A DNA stretch of 19,668 bases, taken from assembly GCA_905198295.1 (NCBI GenBank), contig CAJKBW010000055.1:1-19668 (forward strand), in the 5' to 3' direction. Shown here in pieces: positions 1-8,200 of the stretch. The translations under genes and the position numbers were made by a program. Under the pieces are notes generated by a model. That model had not been told where the DNA came from and did no database searches. It worked only from the letters and a program-made list of their open reading frames with translations. Position 1 is the first letter of the stretch, and each line of letters opens with the position of its first letter. Origin of the DNA: an uncultured Oscillospiraceae bacterium (GTDB lineage: Bacteria > Bacillota > Clostridia > Oscillospirales > Acutalibacteraceae).

Positions 1-118
1 CTTGAACTATCGGCCTTGAGGGACTGAATATCCCCGGTCATTCTTGAACTATCGGCCTTGAGGGACTGAATATCCCCGGTCATTCTTGAACTATCGGTCT
101 TGAGGGATTGTACGTCGT
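1..118 (-). repeat. 42-nt tandem repeat inside the coiled-coil gene
   Basis: Positions 1-42 and 43-84 are identical 42-nt units. Positions 85-118 begin a third copy that matches its first part and then diverges. Each unit encodes 14 residues (two heptads). The array continues beyond the left edge, so copy number is unknown. Confidence 0.9.
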
Positions 119-206
119 CTTTCAGTGTACGAATATCTTCCTGCATCGGTGCAAGTCTCGCATCCATTAACTGCCCGATGGCTTCCAGCATATCCTTATC
201 AATCAT
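1..206 (-). CDS. Small coiled-coil protein with 14-residue repeats (3' end outside window)
   Basis: The protein begins MIDKDMLEAIGQLMDARLAP and continues into repeats of DIQSLKADSSRMTG, i.e. two heptads per unit, so a long amphipathic helix or coiled coil is expected. At least 68 codons are visible and the C-terminus is outside the window. The start ATG at 206 is supported by a purine-rich GGGGTGAACGG just upstream and by a good promoter at 228-256. Short, all-helical proteins of this kind are common in Clostridia and usually lack an assigned function; some are appended to phage or surface genes. No catalytic motif is visible. I do not recognise a specific family, so only the coiled-coil nature is claimed. 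Confidence 0.7.
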   Translation of the reverse strand, partial: MIDKDMLEAIGQLMDARLAPMQEDIRTLKDDVQSLKTDSSRMTGDIQSLKADSSRMTGDIQSLKADSS

Positions 207-227
207 TTCCGTTCACCCCGCTTTTCT

Positions 228-256
228 AGAATAGCACGTCCGGCCCATTTTTGCAA
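228..256 (-). promoter_or_regulatory. Sigma-A promoter of the coiled-coil gene
   Basis: On the minus strand TTGCAA (251-256) is followed by a 17-nt spacer and TATTCT (228-233), with TGC directly before the -10 box (extended -10). Transcription would start about 15 nt before the ATG at 206. Confidence 0.7.
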
Positions 257-421
257 CAGGCGTTTACGGCCGCATAGCCGATTCCTGCGGGGGAGCGCCA
301 TCCCGGATCGCCGTGCGCCCGCCGCCTCTTTGGCGGAAAACGGATCCGCAGGGCGTCGCCGGCACCCGCCGCTTTATCGTACGCCGCCCGCCGGCGAAGG
401 ATAGCCTTTTGCGTGAGTTTA

Positions 422-430
422 TGCTATACT
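422..430 (+). promoter_or_regulatory. Extended -10 promoter of bceRS
   Basis: TGCTATACT matches an extended -10 box (TGn then TATACT at 425-430). No good -35 hexamer is found 16-18 nt upstream. The same TGCTATACTG string occurs at the bceA promoter (2331-2340). It lies about 100 nt before the bceR ATG. Confidence 0.55.
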
Positions 431-530
431 GTTCATCGGGCCGGGCAGAGCGTGCCGGTGTAAGCGGCGGACAGGCCGTTTTCCGGGAGGCGGCCCGGGC
501 ATATTCAGGGAACAGACAGGCGGTGACGGG

Positions 531-1205
531 ATGTACAAAATTCTGATTGTCGAGGACGACGGGGTGATCGCTTCGGCGGTGGCGGCCCATCTGCATTCCT
601 GGGGCTGGGAAACGAGCTGCGTTGTGGATTTCCAGCATGTGATGGAGGCGTTTGCGGCGTTTTCCCCGCATCTGGTGCTGCTGGATATCACGCTGCCGTT
701 TTATGACGGCTATCACTGGTGCGCCGAAATCCGGAAGGTGTCCAAGGCGCCGGTGGTGTTTTTATCCTCGGCGGCGGACAACATGAACATCGTGATGGCC
801 ATGACGCTGGGCGCGGACGATTTTATCGCGAAGCCTTTTGATCTTGCGGTGCTCACGGCGAAAATCCAGGCGCTGCTGCGGCGCAGCTACGACTTTGCCG
901 GACAGGTCCCGGTGCTGGGCTGCCGCGGTGTGCTGCTCAACACGGGCGACGGCACGCTGACCTACGAGGGGAACACCCTGGAGCTGAGCAAAAACGAGTT
1001 CCGTATTCTGCAGATGCTGCTGGAAAACCGGGGGAAAACGGTCAGCCGGGACGCGCTGATGACCCGGCTGTGGGAGACCGACAGCTTTGTGGACGAAAAC
1101 ACGCTTTCGGTGAATATCAACCGTCTGCGCCGCCGTCTTGAAGCGGCGGGGATTGCGGATTTCATCCGGACCAAAAAGGGCATCGGCTATCTGATCGACG
1201 GCTGA
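531..1205 (+). CDS. bceR: BceR-type response regulator (OmpR/PhoB family)
   Basis: A 224-residue two-component regulator. The N-terminal receiver domain (about 1-115) has the acidic pair D9/D10, phospho-acceptor D52 in LLDITLP, the FLSS switch region near 77-80 and K101 in the KPF motif. The C-terminal half (about 130-224) is a winged-helix DNA-binding domain with the typical LSKNEFRIL and RRLE segments. The phrases YDGYHWC and MTLGADDFI closely resemble B. subtilis BceR, and the neighbours are a small intramembrane-sensing kinase and a BceAB-type transporter. By family knowledge it activates the transporter promoter when antimicrobial peptides such as bacitracin or lantibiotics are present. 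The likely operator is at 2265-2300. The ribosome site before ATG 531 is weak (GGCGGTGACGGG). Confidence 0.9.
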   Translation: MYKILIVEDDGVIASAVAAHLHSWGWETSCVVDFQHVMEAFAAFSPHLVLLDITLPFYDGYHWCAEIRKVSKAPVVFLSSAADNMNIVMAMTLGADDFIAKPFDLAVLTAKIQALLRRSYDFAGQVPVLGCRGVLLNTGDGTLTYEGNTLELSKNEFRILQMLLENRGKTVSRDALMTRLWETDSFVDENTLSVNINRLRRRLEAAGIADFIRTKKGIGYLIDG

Positions 1206-1262
1206 GAGCCGCGGCCTGCCGAAGCGGGCGGGCCGGCTTGGGAAGAAAAGGAGGATTCCGGC

Positions 1263-2255
1263 TTGGCGCACATACTTTGGGGATACATCCGCCGCCATCG
1301 GCTCGGGCTGCTGTCCGCCGTGCTGATGGTGGGGATTCTGTTTGTGGTGTTTTACCTGTACGCCCTGCCCTGGGAGGCCATCGGCTACGGGCTGGTGCTG
1401 TGCCTGGCGGCGCTGCTGCTGGTGCATGCGGTGGGGGTTTACCGCTACCGCAGGCGGCATTACCGGCTGGAGGCGCTGTGCCGGCGCACGGAATGGGAGC
1501 CGGGAGAGCTGCCGGAGGCGGAAGACCTGCTGGAGGAGGATTTTGCCCGGCTGTACGCCTCGCTCAGCGGCGCCTACCGCCGGCAGGAGACCGACGCGCG
1601 GGTGCGGCAGACCGAGGCGGCGGACTACTACACCATGTGGGTGCATCAGATCAAGACGCCGATTGCGGCGATGAAGCTGCTGCTTCAGGCGCAGACGGAC
1701 GGCGGGAACGACGCGGTGCAGGCGGAGCTGTTCAAGATTGAACAGTATGCCGAAATGGTGCTGCAGTACCAGCGGCTGGAGGGCGGCGGCACCGACTATG
1801 TGCTGGAGCGGTGCCCGCTCGACGATATCCTGTGCCAGGCGGTGCGCAAATACGCGCGGCTGTTCGTGCTCAAGCGGCTGCAGCTGCACTACGAGCCGCT
1901 GAACGTCACGGTGCTGACCGACGAAAAATGGCTGGGTTTTGTCATCGAACAGCTGCTGTCCAACGCGCTCAAATACACCAAATCCGGCGGGATTTCGCTG
2001 TATATGCGGGATCCGGGGCATCTGGTGATCGAGGATACCGGCATCGGCATCGCGCCGGAGGACCTGCCGCGGCTGTGCGAGCGCGGCTTTACCGGCGCCA
2101 ACGGGCGGCTCGATAAAAAGGCGACCGGGCTGGGGCTGTATCTGTGCCGCCGGATCCTGCACAACCTGTCCCACACCATCACCCTCGAATCGACGGTCGG
2201 GGAGGGGACAAGGGTGATTCTTGGCCTGGAATCGGCGGCGCTTCGGGTGGAATGA
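1263..2255 (+). CDS. bceS: BceS-type intramembrane-sensing histidine kinase
   Basis: A 330-residue kinase. Two membrane helices near residues 15-34 and 38-60 are separated by only a few residues, so there is almost no extracellular sensor, which is the hallmark of Bce-type kinases that read transporter activity. The H box contains H128 (MWVHQIKTP), the N box contains N234 (EQLLSNALKYT), the G1 box is EDTGIGI (257-263) and the G2 box is ATGLGLYLC (287-295). It starts at TTG 1263, chosen because AAGGAGG sits 8 nt upstream. It lies 57 nt after bceR. It should phosphorylate BceR when BceAB engages a peptide antibiotic; the exact inducer cannot be read from sequence. Confidence 0.9.
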   Translation: MAHILWGYIRRHRLGLLSAVLMVGILFVVFYLYALPWEAIGYGLVLCLAALLLVHAVGVYRYRRRHYRLEALCRRTEWEPGELPEAEDLLEEDFARLYASLSGAYRRQETDARVRQTEAADYYTMWVHQIKTPIAAMKLLLQAQTDGGNDAVQAELFKIEQYAEMVLQYQRLEGGGTDYVLERCPLDDILCQAVRKYARLFVLKRLQLHYEPLNVTVLTDEKWLGFVIEQLLSNALKYTKSGGISLYMRDPGHLVIEDTGIGIAPEDLPRLCERGFTGANGRLDKKATGLGLYLCRRILHNLSHTITLESTVGEGTRVILGLESAALRVE

Positions 2256-2264
2256 CGCGGCAAG

Positions 2265-2300
2265 CTTACAATATTGTAAGATAAGCGGGGAAAATGTAAG
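2265..2300 (+). promoter_or_regulatory. Probable BceR operator upstream of bceA
   Basis: CTTACAATATTGTAAG (2265-2280) is a perfect 16-nt palindrome. A further half-site TGTAAG at 2295-2300 repeats TGTAAG of the palindrome (2275-2280) exactly 20 bp away, about two helical turns. It lies just past the bceS stop and upstream of a -10 without a clear -35, as expected for an activator-dependent promoter. Bce-type regulators are known to bind inverted repeats in front of bceAB. The assignment to BceR is inference. Confidence 0.65.
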
Positions 2301-2330
2301 CCGGATGCATGGCTGAAGCTTTCCCCGTTT

Positions 2331-2339
2331 TGCTATACT
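2331..2339 (+). promoter_or_regulatory. Extended -10 promoter of bceAB
   Basis: TGC followed by TATACT (2334-2339). The hexamer 17 nt upstream does not resemble TTGACA, so activation by a bound regulator is likely. About 60 nt of leader precede the bceA ATG. Confidence 0.55.
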
Positions 2340-2399
2340 GAACAGGAAGAAAGGCCGCGGGCACCTGCGCGGCCGCAAGCGAAAGGACGGATTACCCTT

Positions 2400-3167
2400 A
2401 TGTCAATTCTGGAAGTCAGCCACCTGAAAAAGGTGTATACGCCGCGCTTCGGCGGGGCGCCTGTTCAGGCCCTGTCGGACGTCAGCTTCACGGTGGAGGA
2501 GGGCGAGTATGTCGCCATCATGGGAGAGTCGGGCTCCGGCAAAACGACCCTGCTGAATATCCTGGCGGCGCTGGATAAGCCCACGGGCGGCGAGGTGCTG
2601 CTCGACGGGAAGAGCCTGTCCGCCATCCGCGACAGGGAGCTGGCCGCTTTCCGGCGCAGCAACCTCGGTTTTGTGTTTCAGGATTTCAACCTGCTGGACA
2701 CCTTTTCTTTGCAGGACAACATTTTCCTGCCGCTGGTGCTGGCCGGCTGCTCGTATGCCGAGATGAAGGCGCGCCTCGACCCGCTGGCCCAGCGGCTGGG
2801 GATCGCGGAGCTGCTGAAAAAATATCCCTACGAGGTGTCCGGCGGGCAGAAGCAGCGCGCGGCGGTGGCGCGGGCGCTGATCACCGGGCCGCGGCTGGTG
2901 CTGGCGGACGAGCCGACCGGCGCGCTGGATTCCCGCGCCTCCGACGAGCTGCTGCGGCTGTTTGAGGAGATCAACCGCACCGGCCAGACGGTGCTGATGG
3001 TAACCCACAGCACCAAGGCGGCGAGCAGCGCGGGGCGGGTGCTGTTCATCAAGGACGGCGAGGTGTTCCATCAGCTGTACCGCGCGGGGCAGACCGCCGA
3101 GGAGATGTATCAGAAAATTGCGGATACGCTGACGGTGATCGCGACGGGTGGTGTGCGTCATGCGTAA
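2400..3167 (+). CDS. bceA: BceA-type ABC transporter ATP-binding protein
   Basis: A 255-residue MacB/LolD-like ATPase. It carries Walker A GESGSGKT (42-49), a Q-loop at Q94 (VFQDFN), the signature SGGQKQR (147-153), Walker B LVLADEP (166-172), the D-loop GALD and the H-loop H203 (VTHS). All catalytic residues are present. It powers the adjacent permease. The ATG at 2400 follows GAAAGGACGG and the stop overlaps the permease start, indicating translational coupling. In the family, BceAB frees lipid II-cycle targets from bound peptide antibiotics and is itself the sensor for BceS. Confidence 0.92.
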   Translation: MSILEVSHLKKVYTPRFGGAPVQALSDVSFTVEEGEYVAIMGESGSGKTTLLNILAALDKPTGGEVLLDGKSLSAIRDRELAAFRRSNLGFVFQDFNLLDTFSLQDNIFLPLVLAGCSYAEMKARLDPLAQRLGIAELLKKYPYEVSGGQKQRAAVARALITGPRLVLADEPTGALDSRASDELLRLFEEINRTGQTVLMVTHSTKAASSAGRVLFIKDGEVFHQLYRAGQTAEEMYQKIADTLTVIATGGVRHA

Positions 3168-5148
3168 GCGGTTTTATCTGCGGCTGGCGCTGGACAACAT
3201 CCGGCACAACCGGCAGACCTATCTGCCGTATCTGCTCACCTGTATCGGCACGGTGGCGATGTTTTACATCCTGCGGGCGCTGTCGGTCAACGAGGGCGTG
3301 CAGGCAATGCGCGGCGGCTACGTGCTGGCCGGACTGCTGGAAATGGCCACGTGGGTGGTCGGCTTTTTCGCGGTGCTCTTTCTGTTTTACACCAACCGCT
3401 TCCTCATCCGCCGGCGGAAAAAGGAATTCGGCCTGTACAGCGTGCTGGGCATGGAAAAGCGTCACCTGCTGCGGGTGGTGTTCTGGGAAACCGGACTGGT
3501 GGCTGCGGCCGGCATTATACTGGGGCTGGCGGCCGGGGTTATTCTCAACAAGCTGGCGTTTATGGCGCTGCTGCGGATTTTTGCCGAGGAAATCCCGCTC
3601 GGCTTTGAAATTTCGTTCGGCTCTATGGGCGTGACGGCGGCGCTGTTTGCCGCGATCTTCCTGCTGCTGTTTTTCAGCAGCCTGTTTCAGGTCCAGAAGG
3701 CCAGCCCGATTGAGCTGCTGCGCAGCGCCGAGGTCGGCGAGCGGGAACCGAAAACCCGCTGGCTGCTCGCCCTGCTGGGGGTGCTCACCCTCGGCGGCGG
3801 GTACTATCTCGCGATCACCACCGAAAACCCGGTCGCGGCGCTGTCGGTGTTCTTCATCGCGGTGATTCTGGTGATTATCGGCACCTACTGCCTGTTTACC
3901 GCCGGCAGCATCGCGGTGCTCAAGCTGCTGCGGCGCAGCAAGCGGTATTACTACAAGACCCGCCATTTCGTTCCGGTATCCGGCCTGCTCTACCGGATGA
4001 AGCAGAACGCGGCGGGACTGGCCAACATCTGCATCCTTTCCACGATGGTGCTGGTGATGATCTCCTCCACGCTGTCGCTGTATCTCGGGGAGCAGGATAT
4101 TTTACAGCAGCGCTATCCGCGCAGCATCACGCTGAGCCTGCGGGTGTACGATGAAGAGGCGGCGGAAGCGATGCACGCGCTGGTGGACGATACGCTCGCG
4201 CAGGCCGGCCTGACCGCGGACAACGAGAGCGAGCTGACCTACCTGAGCTTCGGCGCGCTCCGGCAGGGGGACCAGTTCCTGGTGGATGTGGATATGGCGT
4301 CGTTCAATGCGGTGAACGATGTTTACAACCTGGTGTTTATCCCGCTCGACGAATATAACCGGTCCACCGGGGAAAGCCGGACCCTCGGCGAGGGCGAGGC
4401 GCTGCTGTACGCCAACCGCAAGCCCTATGAGCCGGATACGCTGAGCGTGCTCGGGGAGACGTTTGTCATCCGCGAAAAGCTGTCTTCGTTTTCCGGCATC
4501 AATGAGATGTCCGCCAACATCGCCAGCACACATTATCTCATCGTGAAGGATATGCAGACGGTCGAACGCCTGGAAGCCCTCCAGAAGGAGGCGTACCAGG
4601 AGCACGCTTCCTTTATCGAGCGGGTTTACGGGTTTGACCTGCCGGGGGACGATGAGCAGGATACGCTGCTCATCTACGGCAACCTGCTCGAGCGGGCGGG
4701 GGATTTCGGGTTTAACGGCCGCATCGAATGCCGTCAGGCGGAAAGGGAGGATTTCCTCGGCACCTTCGGCGGGCTGTTTTTTGTCGGCATCCTGCTGGGC
4801 ATCCTGTTCCTGATGGCCACCATCCTGATTATCTATTACAAGCAGGTGTCGGAGGGCTATGAGGACCGCTCGCGGTACCGCGTATTGCAGCAGGTGGGCA
4901 TGACCAGGACGGAGGTGCGGCAGTCGATCCGATCGCAGGTGCTGCTGGTGTTTTTCCTGCCGCTGATTACCGCCGGCATCCATGTGGCGGCGGCGTTCCC
5001 CGCCATTTCCCGGATGCTCGCGCTTTTTAACCTGACGAATACCTGGCTGTTTTTCTGGTGTACGGCGATCTGCTTTGTCATATTTGCCGTGTTTTACGCC
5101 ATCGTTTATCTCCTGACCGCGCGCACCTATTACCGGCTGGTGCGGTAA
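3160..5148 (+). CDS. bceB: BceB-type permease with large extracellular domain (FtsX fold)
   Basis: A 663-residue membrane protein, close to the usual BceB length. The N-terminal half contains predicted membrane segments near 22-40, 57-78, 110-130, 155-176, 203-219, 226-250 and 288-308. A soluble stretch of roughly 220 residues (about 315-530) forms the extracellular domain. Three further membrane helices follow (about 538-560, 595-620, 630-655). This 7+3 arrangement with a big loop between helices 7 and 8 is characteristic of BceB and absent from ordinary FtsX proteins. The ATG at 3160 is preferred: it overlaps the bceA stop by 8 nt and follows GGGTGGTG. A GTG at 3148 in the same frame is an alternative. 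It is the likely substrate-recognition and signalling subunit. Confidence 0.9.
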   Translation: MRKRFYLRLALDNIRHNRQTYLPYLLTCIGTVAMFYILRALSVNEGVQAMRGGYVLAGLLEMATWVVGFFAVLFLFYTNRFLIRRRKKEFGLYSVLGMEKRHLLRVVFWETGLVAAAGIILGLAAGVILNKLAFMALLRIFAEEIPLGFEISFGSMGVTAALFAAIFLLLFFSSLFQVQKASPIELLRSAEVGEREPKTRWLLALLGVLTLGGGYYLAITTENPVAALSVFFIAVILVIIGTYCLFTAGSIAVLKLLRRSKRYYYKTRHFVPVSGLLYRMKQNAAGLANICILSTMVLVMISSTLSLYLGEQDILQQRYPRSITLSLRVYDEEAAEAMHALVDDTLAQAGLTADNESELTYLSFGALRQGDQFLVDVDMASFNAVNDVYNLVFIPLDEYNRSTGESRTLGEGEALLYANRKPYEPDTLSVLGETFVIREKLSSFSGINEMSANIASTHYLIVKDMQTVERLEALQKEAYQEHASFIERVYGFDLPGDDEQDTLLIYGNLLERAGDFGFNGRIECRQAEREDFLGTFGGLFFVGILLGILFLMATILIIYYKQVSEGYEDRSRYRVLQQVGMTRTEVRQSIRSQVLLVFFLPLITAGIHVAAAFPAISRMLALFNLTNTWLFFWCTAICFVIFAVFYAIVYLLTARTYYRLVR

Positions 5149-5164
5149 ACCCATACCTGAAAAG

Positions 5165-5202
5165 CCAAAAGGCGCTGACAGTTTATTGTCAGCGCCTTTT
5201 GG
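5165..5202. terminator. Bidirectional terminator after bceB
   Basis: A perfect 16-bp stem (5165-5180 with 5187-5202) closes a 6-nt loop. AAAA and TTTT flank the GC core on either side, so it can end transcription of bceB on plus and of the phosphoesterase gene on minus, which converge here. Confidence 0.85.
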
Positions 5203-5210
5203 TATAAGAT

Positions 5211-5254
5211 GGGCAGGATCGGCCCCCGCCTCAACCGGTGCGGGGCAGCGCCTG
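5211..5254. repeat. Dispersed intergenic repeat, copy A
   Basis: This 44-nt stretch is clearly related to 14608-14654. The first 9 nt (GGGCAGGAT) are identical. The last 28 nt agree at all but four positions, including an identical GGGCAGCGCCTG end. It lies in the gap between the convergent bceB and phosphoesterase genes and can form the hairpin GGTGC-ggggca-GCGCC (one G-U pair). It is not part of any supported gene. Confidence 0.65.
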
Positions 5255-5261
5255 GCTCATC

Positions 5262-8200
5262 TTATATAGAGAATCTGTGCCGCCGGATCTGTACAAGGGA
5301 GAAAACGGCAGCACAAAGAAGAAGGAGGGCGAACCAGGGCAGGCGTCTGCCGGTTGCCGGCGTATCCGGCTGGGCAGGGGTATCCGGGTCTGCGGGCGTA
5401 TCCGGGTCTGCGGGCGTATCCGGGTCTGCGGGCGTATCCGGGTCTGTCGGCGTATCCGGCTGAACCGGGGCGTCGGGCAGCGCGTCATAAGCCGCACGTG
5501 CCTGCCGCAGCGTATCGTAATTTCCGACAAGCTCTCTGGCGCTGGCGCTGAGAGCCGCATAGGCGGCCTCTGCCTTTTCGATGGCGCCGAGGCTTTCCCG
5601 GGTAACCTCCCCGATGGACGCAATCAGGGCATCTGCCTGAGCGGCGGCGTCGGCATCGGCTTTCGTGTAACCGGTCAGGCAGCGGGTTTCGCCGCCGTGA
5701 AAGCTTACCACGTCAAACTGATACGCCGAGTCGCTTGTCCAGCTCTCGAGGGTGATATAAACATGGTCCAGATCGGTCAGCGTGGTTGCCGCCAGGCAGG
5801 ATGCCGGAATTACACCGCGCACCTGGCCGGAGGTGGTTTCGATCGTCATTTCCATTTCTCCGGCGGCGTTCCGGGCAAACCGGATATCCACCACACCGGA
5901 AAGGCTGCTGCCGGTAAGCAGGCTGCTTTCCATGATGACCGTGCCGCCGCTGGTGGGATATACCGTCACCTTTCCGTCGGCAAAGTTCAGGCACAGCAGC
6001 GCATAGGCGCCGTCTCCATAGCCCTCCGGATCGCGTACGGTGCTCGACAGGCCAAGGGCCAGGATCGGCCTGGCGCCGTATTTATCCACCGTCAGATTGT
6101 CCAGACGGAGATGGGTGCCGTCCAGCCTGACCGCTTCGGCAAAGCCGGCGCGTACCCCGTAATTTGTGGAGGCAAACCGGTAATGTACGCCGTTTTCCTT
6201 TTCGGTGAGGATCAGCACGGAGGGCCAGTAGTTTCCGCCGGTGATGCCGTCCATCGTGAGGAACGGATCCGGCATCCACAGGTTTTGATAAGCCTTTTCC
6301 GCGGCGGCGAGCTGGTCGGCCAGCGTCACATACTGCCGGCCGAGCGCGGTCAGCTCGTTATACGCCGCCCGTGCCGCCTGCAGTGCGGGCCGGCTGTCCA
6401 GCGTTATCCCGCCGATCGACCGGATTTTTTCGTCCACTGCCGCGGCCAGCCTGCGCGCACTTTCCTCGTTGTCCTCGACCACGGCGGTTATCGCTTCGCT
6501 GGTATTGCCCCATTCGTCGGTGGCGGTGATTTTTACCGTAAACGGCCGCTGCACCTGAAGGCTGGAGAAACGCTGCACCACCTGCGCGGGAGCGTCTGCC
6601 GGGTCGGGATAGTTCCACCAGTCGTCGAGTACGTTGAGCGTTTGCACCTTCTCGCCGTCATGGTAAAAGGTATAGCTGTACGAAAACACCAGCGCGCCGT
6701 CCTGCGGGCGGTCGAAAACAATCTCGGCTCCGGTTTCCCCGATGGGGCGGGCCGCCGCGCCGGAGGCGTTCAGGGTGGGGGCGGCTGTCTTGCCGCGCAG
6801 GGCCGTATAGTACAGCAGATGATCGCCGTTGTCGTCCGGAGCAGGTACAATCCACGGCTCGCCGATTTTCTCGCCTCTGGAAAAATCGATCCGGGTCAGC
6901 CGCGTGTTGCCGTGCGCATCCACCTCTGCCAGCAGGCCCTGCGCGGTCGAAGTGTATGCCGGGTCGGCGGGGTTGAGGTAGTTTGCCGCATCCACCGGCT
7001 CCATGCTGCCCAGGCCTGTCACCGAACCGGCCTGCACACTCGTAAAGCCGGTCTGCATGATGGCCCGTTCAAGCGTTACGCCGTAATGGGTGTGGCCGGA
7101 AAACAGGATGACCTGCGGATACTGCGAAAGCAGAGGCTCGAGCTGCGTGGTATACCCCCAGGGGGCAACGGCGCCGTCGAGCGCATCGCTGCTGCCGTAT
7201 ACCGTGTTGGCGTTTGGCCCGTGCGTTGCGATAAAGACCGGCTGGTGAGGGTTTTCACGCGTAATGGCATCCAGCGTGTTTTTCAGCCATGTCATGGTGT
7301 CTTCGCTGAACCGGTTGGGGGAGTAGCTTGCGGTCTGGATGGTCAGAAAATGGCAGCCGCCGACGACCACGTGATGGTTCCCTTTGCGCGGCTGCGAATC
7401 TTCTGCCTGCAAACAGAACAGATCCTTGAGCACGTCATACCAGCCTTCGGTGTCCATGCAGCCGCTCCAGTAGGTGTCGTGATTGCCGTAGGCGATGACC
7501 ATAGCCGTTTGTTCGGGATCGTAATTATCCCGCAGCTGATCAAACAGCAGCTGCGCTTCCTCCCGCTTGCCTTCGTAGGTGTAATCCCCGGCCATAACCA
7601 GGGCGTCCGGTTTGCCGCCGGCAAAGGCGTCCAGCGTGTCGATTGCTTTCTGGAAACGGGCTTCCGCCCCGTCCGGACCCAGATGGATATCGGTCATCAC
7701 GCCAAAGCGCAGGGCAATCCGGTTTTCATCGAATGCCGCCGGCGCGGCCGTCAGTATCCGGTATCGCAGCCGCGCTTCGGTCAGCACGGCGTAGTTTTCC
7801 ACCAGCTTTTTCTCCGTGTCACCGAGCGCCGCATAGGCGTTTTCCGCTGCGGTAATCGCCTCGTCGCTGTCCGCGGTAACCGTTCCGATCGCGTCAATCA
7901 AGCGCATGACCTCCTTGACGCTCTGCGGCGTTTCCGGTTCGCCGAGCCCAAGCGCCGTCCGATAATCCGTCAGAATCTGTCCGGCGGTCAGGATCCCGCT
8001 GTAAACACGGGCGGAGAAAAAGGCGCCCTTCGGCGAGGTCAGACCGGTGACAGCTACCCCGTCGTACCCGTTTCCGTCTTCGGCTTTCCGCGGAATCCCC
8101 GCCACGCCATAGGCGGTCAGATTGTGGGTGATGCTGCCGGCCGCGCTGACCGAAGCCTCCAGGCGGCCGTTGATATACACCGACAGGGCCCCGTCGTCGG

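Larger units (their letters stand above)
207..530. other. Divergent intergenic region before bceR
   Basis: This 324-nt gap holds the minus-strand promoter at 228-256 and a plus-strand extended -10 at 422-430. A short CCGCC/GGCGG hairpin lies around 318-334 without a T tract. No RNA gene or conserved riboswitch core is seen. Short open frames here lack ribosome sites and are probably fortuitous. Confidence 0.6.

Noticed and set aside
318..334. CCGCC/GGCGG hairpin before bceR as a terminator.
   Set aside because: There is no T-run on either strand and no upstream gene pointing into it; likely a by-product of high GC.
762..2378. A 538-codon minus-strand frame opposite bceR and bceS.
   Set aside because: It is antisense to two well-supported genes and its Arg/Gln/His/Pro-rich sequence is typical of shadow frames.
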